64,000 nt of DNA, taken from assembly GCA_039621445.1 (NCBI GenBank), contig CP154955.1, forward strand, positions 28,837,471 to 28,901,470. The letters run 5' to 3'. The stretch comes from Euglena gracilis. Lineage: Eukaryota; Euglenida; Euglenophyceae; Euglenales. The first letter of the stretch is position 1, and each line of letters starts with the position of its first letter. The notes below the pieces were generated by a model. It did not search any database. It saw only the letters and a program-made list of their open reading frames with translations, and was not told where the DNA came from. Of the stretch, positions 12,132 to 60,086 are shown piece after piece. The position numbers and the translations under genes are program-made.

Positions 12132-12340
12132 ATACCACTACCCCCCCCTTATTTGAGCACACCCATGGCCTAAAGGACCCCCCAAATGCTCAATTAAGGG
12201 GGGGGTCAAATAAGGGGGGGGGGTCAAAAATTTGGCTTTGAGAGAGGCCAAAAAAATTTTCGGCGCCTTCGGCGCCTTAAAAATTTTTTCCCCGGACCCA
12301 AATGCTCAATTAAGGGGGGGGGTCAAATAAGGGGGGGGTA
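12132..12340. mobile_element. C/G-run inverted-repeat element
   Basis: TACCACTACCCCCCCC at the left and its complement at the right (ggggggggtagtggta, ends near 12342) enclose TTATTTGA/TCAAATAA arms and a perfect CGGCGCCTTCGGCGCC hairpin. This is the same module set as 22976-23200. No clean 8-bp duplication was found. Confidence 0.6.
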
Positions 12341-12344
12341 GTGG

Positions 12345-12760
12345 TAGTGGGCATTTTTTTTGTTTTTTTAAAAAAAAACAAAGCAACGTGTTTTTTTTTA
12401 AAAAAAAACAGTTAAAAAAACATCAAAAAAAAAACAAAAAGAAAATTTCATTGAAAAAACTCATTATGAAACTCCCAAACCATACTTTGAATCCTACTAA
12501 GTTCAAAAACTGCCAAAAATGTTCAAAAACATCCAAAAATGCAACAAAAATGGAATCATGACTTTTTTCATTTTTTGTGGAAGGAAGTTTTTGGCAGAAA
12601 TTACCCAGAAGTTGCCAAAAAAGCATTGAAAATGTGCATTCAAAAATTTTTCCATGCAAAACCCACTGGGCGTTTTTTTTGTTTTTTTTAAAAAAACATT
12701 GTTAGAATTTAAAAAAACAAAAAAACAACGTCAAAAAAAAACAGGCCGGCCCACTATGGG
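12345..12760. repeat. Dispersed AT-rich repeat, copy 2
   Basis: Second copy of the repeat at 4015-4425: T8/A8 hairpins at both ends, the shared core at 12430-12680, and an end reading gcccactatg that resembles the CATAG...-type end of 8131-8609. Confidence 0.75.
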
Positions 12761-13179
12761 GGGGGGCTCTGTGTTGCACACCCCTCCCCAAATTCCGATT
12801 GGTAAAACGGACCAGTTGACTCAAACTCAACAGAGGCCCCTTCGAGTGAAGTTCGCTACTTGAACCCAATCACGAAATTGCTAACTTTTCTTCTGGTGGC
12901 TTCTTCCAGGATCCCCCCCCCCTTGAACTTGACTGTCAGGTGGGGTTGCAAACTGACTTGACAGAGGGTCCCCCCCCCCCCTGTTGTACCATGGCCTCAA
13001 CCAGCTGAAAGCAAAAAAAAACACAAAAAAATTGGTTGATGTTTGCGAACCAAGCAAAGGTGAAACTTGAATTTCGGATGTCAATTTGGGGAACCTGGCG
13101 CCGAGGGGCCGAAAATTTCTTCATTTTGTCTTCTGAAAACTTCCATTTATGTGCCATTAGTATGAATTTAGGAGCACAC

Positions 13180-13405
13180 CAATCAATCTCGTCAGTGTGG
13201 AACGCTCGATGAATGGCTTCCATCCCCACAGCAAACGAAGTGAAGCCCAAAAGCACATCCAATGCATAATTCACCAAGACTTCTACCCTCCTGTACCCAT
13301 ATGAGTACTCTCGTGCTGCCCAACTAGTGTTGATAGACCCAGAAAAAAGGGTGACAATATCTTTGAGTACATGGTGTAAGAAATGGAAGCTCAAAGCCAA
13401 CAACG
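13180..13405 (-). CDS. Cation diffusion facilitator (ZnT-type) exon, partial gene
   Basis: Read on the - strand, a cag acceptor precedes LLALSFHFLHHVLKD. This is followed by SWAAREYSYGYRRVEVLVNYALDVLLGFTSFAVGMEAIHRAFH and a GT donor (ttg|gtgtgct). The pattern fits the TM2-TM3-TM4 region of CDF transporters, which export Zn2+ or similar metals from the cytosol: the family has ADSFHMLSD in TM2 and YxFGYxRxEVL before TM3. Here the HxxxD metal site of TM2 reads HxxxH and the preceding Asp is Leu. Metal specificity may therefore differ, or the copy may be non-functional. Exon phase fits the next upstream exon (13826-13941). Later exons (TM5-6 and cytosolic domain) were not found on the - strand down to position 1. 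Confidence 0.65.
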
Positions 13406-13825
13406 CTGTGAGATGAATGGGTTAAAGAGAGAATCCCCCTAGGAAGCATTGCCAAACGCGGAAAAAAATGTTGGAAGAGAAAAGGAATGGAAAAAATTGC
13501 ACCAATGAAAATGAAAATGATTGGTGTGTGTTCCACACTCAAAGAAATGTGGGAAATCAAACCAACATTTGGTTCGCCAAATTTGGACAAAACTACAGTC
13601 CCCCCCTCAAATTGTTTATGGTTCTATTTGAGGTGACAAAAGTTTTGAAAAAGGTGATTGATAAAAATACGAAACTTTGGAGAAACATAAGGACGCATTT
13701 GAAGGTTTTTTTAATTTGAATAGCATGCCGGATACTGATGTGTTGCTTTGAAATCGGAGCAAGGGGCATGGTGATCTTTCAAAAAAAATTCTTAAATTGA
13801 ATGAATTGAACTCACGCCAACACAC

Positions 13826-13941
13826 CAAGAGAGTGAGAGATGGCAGCGGTTGCCAATGTGACAGCCACAAAGAAAGAGCAGAAGACGAAAAAGATCACGG
13901 ACTTCAAATTTCCTGGCTCATTTCTTATCCTTCTCCATGCC
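13826..13941 (-). CDS. CDF transporter exon with TM1
   Basis: The - strand reads KSVIFFVFCSFFVAVTLATAAISHSL and a GT donor, and joins in phase to the exon at 13180-13405 to give ISHSLALLALSFH, the usual TM1-TM2 transition of CDF proteins. The 5' limit is uncertain: a ctcag acceptor at 13942-13946 would start the exon there. No in-frame ATG is visible, so a further upstream exon may overlap the PDI 5' end. Confidence 0.6.
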
Positions 13942-13990
13942 CTGAGAAATCAACACATGCATTTCAGGGGCAAACACACCGCACCTCGCG
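13942..13990. promoter_or_regulatory. Probable shared spacer between divergent genes
   Basis: Only about 50 bp separate the PDI start codon from the nearest CDF exon on the other strand. No TATA-like element was recognised. The role is inferred from the head-to-head layout only. Confidence 0.3.
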
Positions 13991-50214
<36,224 letters not shown>

Positions 50215-50570
50215 TTATGACCACAGACTAATTTGTGGTCCTGTCCTGTGGCAGAACAGTTTTTGACATTGTCGAACGTGCATTTTGGTTGGTGAGGGAA
50301 TGATGCCGACAATCGTTTCTGGCCTGCATGTTTTGTGGTCGTCGCCAAATACCCAGGTAGGCCAAGGTGGGTCCATAATGGACGGGAAGTTTTTAGTTTC
50401 CTCAGGCCCAAGGGCTTGAGCGGGTCAAAAATTCGAAGGGTCAAAAAAACGCAGTATTGACGTTCTGGGTGGATGGGCAATGGGCAAAGGAGGAACCTCC
50501 CTCGCGGAAAACCCACTAGGGATTGTATTCCCTCGAGGCAGACCGAAAAGGGAGGAAGGGACACCGAGGG
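50215..50570. other. PDI 3' flank and start of repeat region
   Basis: No canonical polyadenylation signal stood out. From about 50520, ctcgaggcagaccgaaaagg and gggacaccgagggc match 52740-52790 and, inverted, 60655-60720, so DIRS-like terminal repeats begin here. Confidence 0.4.
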
Positions 50571-51206
50571 CTAAGCACAAAGACCGTGCGTGGACAATTT
50601 GGGGGGGGGGCGACCCATGGGGGTTGAAGGCCATCTTTTATAATTGGTAGGTTGCAGGGGGGCATTTTTCAGCCACCACTTTAGACTTTTCTGTAGCCTC
50701 TGGTGTAAGGGGGTGTCTCCCCACCTTTCTTCCATGGAATTTATATCCCTGATCAATTGATTTTCTGGGACATGGGTTGGGGTTGTGGGACACTTCAAAA
50801 CCCTTAGGTGTTCTGGGGTGTGATCTTTTCCAGAATGTGATTGATGGGGGGTGCGCATGCGCTCACCCTCTCTCAAAGGCTCTCTGGTCCTCCATCTTTG
50901 TGTTGTCGGTGTCGTCGGTGTTGTCGGAAGACATACCATAGGGGGGCCGCTAACCCTAACCCCCCCTTGATTTTCCCCTTCCGTGGAAAGAAATAAATGA
51001 TCTGGGGGGTTGACCCCTTGTCCTCCTTTCCCCCCTCTGGGGCATCCTCCTGGGGCTGCTGGGGGTATTTGATACAAGGTTGGCACCTTAGCTTCTGGGG
51101 GGCCATTTCTGGACCAACCCTTTGGCCCCCATGGCCCTGTAAGTTCTGGCCGCCTTGGCCCTGAAGATACCTCCATGGCCCTGAAGATACCTCCATGGCC
51201 CTGCAC
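50571..51206 (-). pseudogene. DIRS-like retroelement, gag-like fragment
   Basis: A 211-residue frame rich in Pro, Gly, Arg and Gln (SGPWRYLQGQGGQNLQGHGG-type repeats in an overlapping frame). It resembles the low-complexity ORF1 of the plus-strand element at 61.9-63.2 kb (RPKGQWRPYDPKGQYRPIHS). No catalytic motif. Homologous DNA continues to about 51900 and recurs at 58750-59310 on the same strand. Confidence 0.45.
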
Positions 51207-51419
51207 TTTTGGCCTCCATGGCCGGGTAAATGAAAATGATTCGAAATCCGGCCTCCTTGGCCATTATCTCTCCACCCTGGGGCTGAGCTTGACGTTGGTC
51301 TCCAGCTCCACTTGAAATCTGGGGGGGCTGCTGTCCCCCCCTTTCCCCTTGGGAGGGGTAGTTGTGTTAGAAAGTTTTGGGGGATTTGGAAGACGTTTTC
51401 TGCCCCTTCCTAAAGGGAA

Positions 51420-52070
51420 TTGCTTTTGTAACTGGCCACCATGGCCTCCACCTTGGCCTTGATTCCATATTCACCACTTCTGCTCAAAGTGTGCTTGCGG
51501 CTCGGCACCATTTTGGGACATGTCTGTGGAGTCCTGTGGTCTGCCTTTGTCCCATCTTGCTTAGTTGGGCCCCAATGCCCAGGCGTTTCTGCTGGGCTGG
51601 AGGTTCCGTCTTCCTCCTGGTCTTTCTGGCCAATGTGGTCCACAAGCCGCGGCCGTCACTGGGTGGGGTTTTTTGCTGGGAAATTTCTGAAACTGGGATC
51701 TTGGGGGGAGGGGCGGCCACGGTTCGCCACATGTCGTCCGCACCTCCAGGTCCTCCGGCTGCCGCGGCGACAGCTGCTCCAGGTAGTTCACGTCGACCGC
51801 AAAATTCCTACTTCTTCCCCAGTTCATTGTTCATTGAAGTCGAATTCGAAATTGATAATTGACTTGCCAATTGAAATCAGTCTGGTCCGTCTATACTCTT
51901 TTGATATTGACTTCTCCTTTGGTTCTCCTTCGTTTGAAACTCAGTTCCTTTCTTCTTGGTTGTCGAAGGGCAATTTAAGAATCAGCCAACTCCGGCGAAA
52001 AGAGGCATTAAGCAGGATCTCCTAACCCAGCGCACCAAAACAATGCAAACAACACCGCCGGCGAGCAAGG
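51420..52070 (-). repeat. Long repeat shared with 58850-59545
   Basis: Both segments share ggccttgattccat, the ggcggccacggtt/acggccacggtt block, ccaggtcctccggctg/ccaagttctccagctg, and end in aatcagccaactccgg followed by taagcagg. They are gag-to-terminus regions of two retroelement copies in the same orientation. Confidence 0.65.
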
Positions 52071-52190
52071 CATGGGCAAACGAGCGAATAAGGGCGGAGC
52101 CCGAGGTGTCAGGAGACACTCGGGCTTTGCCCTTGCCTTATTCGCCCGCTTAGTGCCTTTCGTCGCTGGAGTTGGCTGATTCCGGGAAAT
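51975..52190. repeat. Retroelement terminal repeats, inverted pair
   Basis: AATCAGCCAACTCCGG at 51979 and its complement ccggagttggctgatt type at 52160-52180. Further copies: inverted near 52880 and 61920, direct near 59455. Inverted terminal repeats are a hallmark of DIRS1-type elements. Confidence 0.6.
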
Positions 52191-53544
52191 AGACAGAAAC
52201 TTTGAACAAGAATCGGCTTTAAAAAGGCTTTTCCACCCCCCCCCACCCATTTCCCGTCAAGAGTAGCACCTTTTTTACAAGGTTCCTGTCTCAACCCAAA
52301 CCAAGTTCTGGGTCTTTTTATCGTGACAAAATAAAACAAATTTGGAAAAGGTAACTCCAGAAGAAGTTCGAACTCAAAAATCCCTTTTCCCCGGTCTGCT
52401 GTAATATTCTCTTTTCCTTCCTGAGCTACACCGCTCCCTTAAGACCTTCAATCTACGAAATTATGGTGGACAGGTGGATGCCGTGCGACCTCGGGCTCCG
52501 CACTTTGCCCTCGTGAGGCCATGCCTTGCTCGCCGGCGGCGCCGCTCAGATTTCTCTTGGTGTGTTGGGTTAGCGTCATAAAAGTGCAGGTACCCTGCTA
52601 CCTACCCCATCCAAAAATGGCCACCCACCTCCCTGTGTGACAGACTCGTTGAAATTCGCCTTACAACTTTGGTCAGAAGTGGGGATTGCGCCAATTTCGT
52701 GTGGCAAGTTTTGAGAACCCTGATATTTGTTTCGTACTCCCTCGAGCAAAACCGACAAGGGAGGAGGGACACCGAGGGCGGAGCACAAAGAAATTGTGAG
52801 GCCATGCCTTGCTTGCCGGCGGTGCTGTGCGACTGTTCGCTGCGTTGGGTTGGGAGTCCCTGCTTAGTGCCTTTTTTCGACGGAGTTTGCTGATTCTTAA
52901 CTTTCTTGGGAGGGCATCCCAGAATGCACCATATTTCTCCAAAATTTGGTTCCAAATACTTTTTATAAGGTGCCAACATGGCATGAAACCTTAGTCCACC
53001 AAAGCAGTAGACCCGGTATAAACCGTGACCAGGGACGGAGGGACCTCACTTGCGAAACACAAAGGCAAGATGGAACCTGTCTTTCCTCGCCGGCTATTGT
53101 TCTTTGTTTTTCTTGCCTTGCGTCTTCTCCTTACTGCTGGTTCGTCGTCGGCAGTTTGCTGGATCGGTTAACTGGAACCTGGTGGTCCCCCCCCGGGTTG
53201 ACATATTTCTGGGTGGGGCGGGGGTGGGCCCAGCAAGGGTGGTCCAGTAGTCCCGAGATAAACCGCGATCAGGGACGGAGGGACATCACTTGCGAAACAC
53301 TCCATACTTTGGCTCGATGGGACTTTGTGCACACCAAAACGTTTTCCGTCCAACTCCTTTGCCAACGAATATCCAGCAATTTTTGCTGCACCCAATCTCA
53401 GATAGTGTTTTGCAAAAGCCTCTGTGTTTTTCCAACCCCTTAATTTTCACACCATTTCTGAGGACAAACCCAAAGACTTGTACATTTTGACTTCAGCACC
53501 CCTGGTGCTGTGAGCTCAAAAAAAGGACGTGGGGACTCCCATCC

Positions 53545-54190
53545 GTGATACCAATTTTTTTGGTTATGCTGCCCAAACTGTGGCATGTCCAAGGTGCACA
53601 AACAAAAACGCCAGAAGAAACAGCCCAAGCTCTGTCCGTTTTAAAAAGAGCACATGGCAGAAAAAGCTGTCAAAGAAGTCAATCCACAGGGAATAAAATT
53701 TCTGGTGCCCTGGTTTGTAATAGAAAAATAGGAGCCAGGGAGGAGGGGAAGCTGAGATTAATCTCAAACTGCAGAGATGTAAAGATATTCCTCCAAGCTT
53801 CCCACTTCAAACTGGATTATTGGGAAGAAAATTTCCCTCAACTGGAAAAAGGAATGTGGGCCACAAAGGTGGACCTGAAAAACGTCCATTTCCACCTGGA
53901 ACTATCAAAAGCAATAAAACCAATGCATCAGAATGCAGGTGGAGGAAAAACTTTTCAAATGGAGTGGTCTTGTTTTGGATTGAAAACCCTCCCCTACTGG
54001 TGGATGCAAGTAATGCACGTCAAAAAAAAGTGGAGAAAAACAGGATTTTTAGTTTTTATCTACCTAGACGAAATCCTTTTGGTCGCCAAATCGAAAGTTC
54101 TTACCACACAACAAACAGGAAAGTTGTTGCAAGACCTAAGAGACAGTGGCATTATATTCAGCACCTGGGATTGTTTATGGACCTAAACAT
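53545..54190 (+). pseudogene. DIRS-like reverse transcriptase fragment
   Basis: The frame reads KLRLISNCRDVKIFLQ, then KVDLKNVHFHLEL (first catalytic Asp), a GG..FQMEWSCFGL stretch, and VFIYLDEILLVA. This order fits the RT domain of DIRS/Ngaro-type elements (IDLKDAYFHI ... FxFxCLPFGL ... YLDDILI). The second Asp of YLDD is Glu, and there is no intact downstream RNase H, so the copy is probably dead. A closely similar sequence lies at 63.4-63.7 kb. Confidence 0.65.
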
Positions 54191-54199
54191 GGGTTGCCT

Positions 54200-56100
54200 G
54201 TAAGTCCCCTAAGCAAAATTAAAATGAATCAGAAAGGAACTGTGAAATTTTGTCACCCAAACAGACATTTCCTGCATAAAAGCTGCAGCAATCTTGGGAC
54301 AGGTGAGAAGTTTTCTGACAGCCCTTCCGTGTCTCAGGGTTTTCACAGTCAAATTGATCTAATTCACAGACCAGCACGGGACCCATGGTTGGGACAAAAT
54401 ATTACCCATACCCCCAGAGGTCAAAGAACAATAGTTGGAAATAGGGGGATTGTTGGAATCATTGGAAGGCAGAAATTTTCCATATCAACGTCCAGTGAGA
54501 GAAATACACTCAGATTCATCCACCCAGGGTTGTGACTGGACCTAACCACAGGCAAAAAAACTGCAGGAATTTTGGCGTTCAAAAATGGGCGTTCACATCA
54601 ACATAAAAAACCTGAAAGCTTTGCGGAGAACCAAGTCCAAGGTGGGAACAAACTTCTTCATCAAGCTGAGACGAAAGGGATAACTAAGGCCCGGATTTGA
54701 ACAACTATGACATTGCCGACTGCACTCAGAGATGCATGCCCTTCTGCTTTGTTATGTCGGTTGGTGGCTTTGACAGCTTCCCAGGGTGTGCAGGGCGGTG
54801 CAATGTTCTTGTCTTAAAACTGAAAAAGCTGGGGGGTCCAGTGAATAATCCCCACTGTCCACTTCCCACCTGCAGGTGGGTTTAGAGGTGTCAGTTTTAC
54901 AACCAGGGCAAAACTACCCAAAATGAGAGGAATGTCTTTTCTGGGAAACCTCCTGTTTTGTGACTTTCATTTCACCAATGTTTTTACTTTGTGCCCTTTG
55001 TATCCGAAAGGAAGCCCAGCTTTTTAAATGGACCCAAAAAGTGCCTTGCCTTCCCAGGATGTTGACACGAAAGAGACTTTGTTGATGGGACGGCGGGGCG
55101 GCACCCCCGTGGTGTAGCGTGCGTCAGGGGAAGAAACACCCCGGGGTAGGCCTGCTCCAGTTACTTGGCCATGGCCTTCGCCACGCTCAGGCGGTACACG
55201 ACCTGCATCCCGTCCTCCCACTGCAGAACCAACGGGATTGGCACGAACCTCGGGGGCTCCACCCGCCCGGAGCCGGAACACTTGCGACCGAAATAGCAAG
55301 TGGCTGCAGGAGGGATCAAGCAGAGACTCAACACGCAAACACACAGCACAGCGCGCGCTCACACAGACACACAATGAACAACACCACAATGCAAAAAAAC
55401 ACAAAGATAGACAGATAAGACAAAAAAACCAAACACAGATACAACAGGCACACACATCTCATACACCATCCGGGTTACCATCTCCTGCTGGCCAGTTTCG
55501 GGGTTCTTTACCAGCTCTCTCTTCTCCTGCATGTATCAGTCAATTGTATTTGTTTTTGCGATCTCTGCAAAGAGTTCTGAATGGTGTAATCTCTTTCAAC
55601 GATGTGGGTTCTGCAGAAAAGATTTGCCATATTTCAAATATGAAACTTTCATTTCTTTCGATTTTTTGGAATATTGAAAAAAACATTGAAAAATTTCAAT
55701 TATTTTCAAACAAGAAATTAAAATGGCATATTTGTTTTCAGCTGATTTTGTAAAGTTTTGCAGGGGGGCGGTCACAGGTGGGTGGGTTTTTTTTCAAAAA
55801 AAAGTTTAGGCATGAAAATATGTGGCTCCTCTCCGATGACGCCACGCATGCACACTCTTCCATATAACATGTTTTAATGTGTTTTTTCAGTTCCTTTAAA
55901 GAGACCCACTTTACTTGCAGGTTTATGTTGTGTTCCATGCACCATTTGAAAAAGGGTCTTAGCATGGTGTTGAAGTGGTCATTTATGCCCCCCCCCCCTT
56001 TTTAAGAAATAGTAAGTTACTTGATTGTCAACTGACAGTGACGCAGTTTCTCCGTGCTGGCTGAGGCTTTTTACTGCGCTGATAGCTGCACTTATTGACA
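54200..56100. other. Repeat region without an intact gene
   Basis: 54200-54700 continues the retroelement remains in broken frames. 55020-55500 is GC-rich (cgcggcacccccg, cacacacag tracts) with no recognised domain on either strand. 55560-56000 is AT-rich. Confidence 0.4.
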
Positions 56101-56101
56101 T

Positions 56102-56930
56102 TTATGTGCAAAATGGAGTTTTCAGTACAAAATCCCTGCACAGTTTTGCATGTTCGAGTGTCCAGCCCCCCCCCCCCCAGGAATGGGTGCTACTGTCTGA
56201 GTGCAACTTCCTTATTGCACTTTGATGGAAGGGACACCCTCCAAGGTGTCCACCAGAAGTTTTATTTATCTTAGTTGGTCCCTTATTCTTTGGGAAATGG
56301 TCCCAGGGGGGGGTGTAATTTTCCACCAAAAATTTTCCAGGGCATCCGCAAAGGCCGTTAGAAAGGGCAGGGTCATTGGAGTGCATCTGATTCGGCATAA
56401 AAATGGCAGCCAACTGCCTTTTTGACATGCAATCTTTTTTCACCATTTTCCCCAGATCCATTTGTACTGTCTTTATTTTCTGGGAGGGCACCTGTAATTT
56501 CCCCTCCTGTAAGTTTAGTTGAAACCAAAGAGGATTCACGAGGATTTACGTTGATTTTGTATACCGGTTTGATAAATCCCTGACCACTGTGTTCAGGTGA
56601 TGTTGTAAGATGTTTTGAGTGGGGGCCACTAGTAAAACGTCGTCTAGGTGAATAAACACTTGGATGCCGCTTTTCATCCACATCTTTTCGAATGTCTTCA
56701 TTACTGACATGAAAATTTGGGGTATTACATTTAGGCCAAAACAGCCTGCCTGGAATTCCCAGGTCTGCCCCCCGACTTGATGCCTTAGAAATGGCCTTAG
56801 GACGTGGCTCACTGAGACGTGGAAGTAAGCATCCTTCAGGTTTATGTTTTTTTGCTGCCCGGTGGCCTTTTTCCAACACTTCAGAAAGGTGCTGGATGTG
56901 GTGCAGCTTGAAAGGTTTCACTTGGAACCT
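56102..56930 (-). pseudogene. DIRS-like reverse transcriptase fragment
   Basis: On the - strand: GGQTWEFQAGCFGLNVIPQIF, then VFIHLDDVLLVAP (HLDD box), and LQEGKLQVPSQKIKTVQMDL-type sequence typical of the RT-RNase H connection (GxxxSLPxEKxxKI). The pieces lie in more than one frame, so the copy is broken. Confidence 0.65.
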
Positions 56931-56965
56931 TTGTTTTAATTAAATTACCTGCAATGGCCTATTAA

Positions 56966-57706
56966 TGTATGTTTTGTCTACCCCCCCTCTTGGTTTTGAA
57001 ATCAGAAACCAGGGGATCAGGGTGGTGGTCAGGTTGTGTATGTATATTTATACATACATATATATGTATATATATACACATACATATATATATACCTATA
57101 TATATACATACATACATGTATATATATGTATATATGCATACATATGTATGTATATGTATATACATGTATATATATGTATATATACATATGTGAACATATA
57201 CATATATATACATATATATACACATATATGTATATATATGCATATATATATGTATATATGTATACACACATAATATTAGATATATATATATATATACCTC
57301 TCTGTCTACTCTCGTCCTCATCCCCTGTCTGTCTCTGTCTCTTGTTTGTGTCTCCCTCTCTCTCTTCTATCTCTCTCCCTCTTCTCCCCTCTCTCTCTTC
57401 CCTCTCCTCTCTCCCATCCTCTCTCGTCCTCGCTCTCCCCTCCCTCTCTCCTCCCTACGCTACTACCTCCCTCTCTCCTACTCGCCCAAACTCTCCTCTA
57501 TCTCTCTCTCTCATCTCTCTCTCTTCTCTCGCTCATCTCGTCTCCCTCATACCTCCCTCTCTCTCTCTCATCCTCTCTCATCTCTCTCTCTCTCTCTTAC
57601 TCTCTCCTCCTCCTCTCTCTCCCTCTCTCTTCTCTCTCGTCTCTCCGCTCTCTCTCTCTCTCTCTCATCTACTCTCTCCTCTGCGTTCCTCTCTCTCTCT
57701 CTCTCT

Positions 57707-57747
<41 letters not shown>

Positions 57748-57895
57748 CTCTCTCTCTCTCTCTTTGTTTTTTTTTTTCCCTTCCCTGCCTCGCCTCTTCC
57801 TGTCCGTTTTGTCTCCCCCCCTCTTGGTTTTGATATCAGAAACCAGTGTATCAGTTGGTGGTCAGGTTGTGTGTATGTATATTTATATATACATA
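56966..57895. repeat. Segmental duplication with long simple repeats
   Basis: The 85-bp segment containing ccctcttggttttga, atcagaaacca and tggtggtcaggttgtgt occurs at 56975-57045 and 57815-57880. Each copy is followed by TATATACA/TATATG repeats (57045-57295, 57885-58345), and a (CT)n tract lies between (57298-57770). All long frames here are artefacts. Confidence 0.9.
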
Positions 57896-58345
57896 TATAT
57901 GTATATACATACATATATATGTAGATATATGTGCATATATATATTCATATATTTGTATATATATGTATATATGTATATATATGTATACATATGTATATAT
58001 ATTTATATATATGTCTCATATACATATATGTACATATACTATATATGTATGTATGTATGTATATATATGTATATATATGTACATATATGTGTATATACAC
58101 CACTATATATAGATATAGATTTAGATATATATACACACACATATACATGTATATATGTATATATACATATACACACATATATATACATACATACATATAT
58201 ACATTACATATGTATATTTGTGTGTATATATGTATATATATGTATATATATATATGTGTATATACGTATATATACATATGTATACATATATACACACCTA
58301 TATATAACATATATATGTATATATATGTATATGTATGTATATATA
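57885..58345. repeat. TATATG/TACATA microsatellite
   Basis: About 460 bp of alternating pyrimidine-purine TA/CA/TG sequence. Confidence 0.95.
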
Positions 58346-58399
58346 AGACATACCGTAGGGCTTAATTCACCTGTTTTGCCTATCTGGTTATCTCCACGT

Positions 58400-59545
58400 T
58401 GTTGCCGGTGGTTGACACACCATAGGAGGACCTCTGTGGGTCCCTCCCTTGATTGAACAATCAGGGCTTGATAAATACATGTTGGAGGGGTTCCTGCCAC
58501 TCCCTCTAAAAGGGCCAGTGTGGGTCCCTTTGCCTCCTGGGGCTGGGTCATTGAAAGGGCCACCGTGGGTCCCCTTTCCCCCGTTTTTGGCAGAGGGACT
58601 CTGTGGGTCCCTCGGGGGATTTCTCCAGAAGCTGCAGGATGATGTCCCTTAGCTTCTTAGTGGCTGCTGTGGGTCCACCCTGCTGGCCTTCAAGGCCTCC
58701 ATGTATAAACTTGTTTTCATAATCCAACTGTTGGTCTTCCAGGCCTCGAGTTCTTCTTGGCCTCCAACCCCACTGGAAATCTGGGGGGGGGGGCTGCTGT
58801 CTCCCCCCCTTTTCTCCTTGAGAGGGGCTGTTGTGTTAGATGAATTGGGGGATTTGACGGACCTTTTCTGCCCCTTTCTGAGGGAATTTGCTTGTAAAAC
58901 TCCCTCCCATGGCCCCTGTAGTGGTGAACTTCTCGGCCTTGATTCCATCTCCCCGTCTTCTGTCCAAACTGTGTACAGGCGACTGGGCGCCTTTTGGGGA
59001 GATGCCTTTGATGCGTGGGCCTTGGACGTCCAATTGTGAAGCACTTTGGGCCTCCGTGGCGCATCCTTTGCCCACCAAGGGCTGGGGCTGACTTCAGTCT
59101 TCTAGGCTTTTGGCCACACTGGTCGAAGGACGGTGGCCGTCACTGGGGGGGGGGGGGGTTGTGCTGAGAAATTTTGGGGTGGAAGAACGGCCACGGTTTG
59201 ACACGTGTCGACCGCATCTCCAAGTTCTCCAGCTGTTGTGGCCACTGCTCCAGGCGCGGCCACGTAATTCCAATTTTTTGTCCTCTGCATTGCTCATTGA
59301 AGTCAAAATTGAAGTTTGATAATTGACTTTTCAGTGATATTCGTCTGATTCGTGCCCTTCTGGATGTTGAATTGATATTGACTTATTTTCTTGGTTCTTC
59401 TTTGTTCGTGAACTCTTTTCCTTTCCTCTGGGTGTCGAAGGGCAAGGTATGAATCAGCCAACTCCGGAGAAAAAAGCCACTAAGCAGGGACTCCTAACCC
59501 AACGAAGCGGACAATCACACAGCACCGCCGGCGAGCAAGGAGTGG
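58400..59545 (-). pseudogene. DIRS-like gag region
   Basis: Homologous to 51300-52070 in the same orientation. The frame 58649-59044 is basic and low-complexity with no recognised domain. With the RT fragment at 56102-56930 it would make one minus-strand element interrupted by the simple repeats at 57.0-58.35 kb. Confidence 0.45.
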
Positions 59546-59726
59546 CCTCACAATGGCAAAGTAAGGAGCCCGAGGTATCTGTACGGTGTACCTCAAAAAC
59601 TGGTTCAGTGGAAACCTTCAATGTCCCAGAAAGGGTGTGGCAAACTTTTGTGGCATATTTGTTTGAACACCGTTTCCACCCCAACCTCTTCTTTTTTCAA
59701 CATTAAAAAAGTCAAATCTTCGCCTC

Positions 59727-60086
59727 TTGGCTCAGAACAAATTGCCAAAAATGTCTTGCACATGTTGGAGTTGGGGAGTGGACACCAAGATGTTCAAAGC
59801 CCGCTCTTTGAGGGCTGCCACAGCCGCAAATTTCTTGGAGAAAGGGGTCCCCAAGGAACTCATCCAGGGGAGGTGGAGGTGGACCACCCAAGCCACTTTG
59901 GACAAGTATTATTTCACCCTCCACAACACACAGAATTGGGCAGAGATTTTGCAGGGGGTAACTGACACAGGCAGGAAAGCAGGTACTTCTGTTGTACACA
60001 GCAGGACGTCCCCCTGTCCGGAAGCTGGCGAAGGAAGGCCGACGGGGGGGGGGGCGAGGAATGCACAGCACAAGTCGCTGCTTTGA
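59727..60086 (+). pseudogene. Tyrosine recombinase C-terminus (DIRS-like)
   Basis: The frame contains FKARSLRAATAANFLEKGVP then KELIQGRWRWTTQATLDKYYF. This fits the catalytic C-terminal half of phage-integrase-type recombinases: HxLR (here RSLR), the buried GW motif (here RWRW), and the nucleophile Tyr in LDKYY. DIRS, Ngaro and PAT retroelements encode such an enzyme downstream of RT-RNase H. The N-terminal half is not in frame. Confidence 0.65.

Noticed and set aside
12345-12760. 8-bp duplication at the edges of the AT-rich repeat copy 2
   Set aside because: No alignment of the flanks gave better than about 5 of 8 matches.
57029-58456. Frames of up to 265 residues rich in Tyr/Ile/Leu/Ser
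   Set aside because: They are translations of TA and CT simple repeats.
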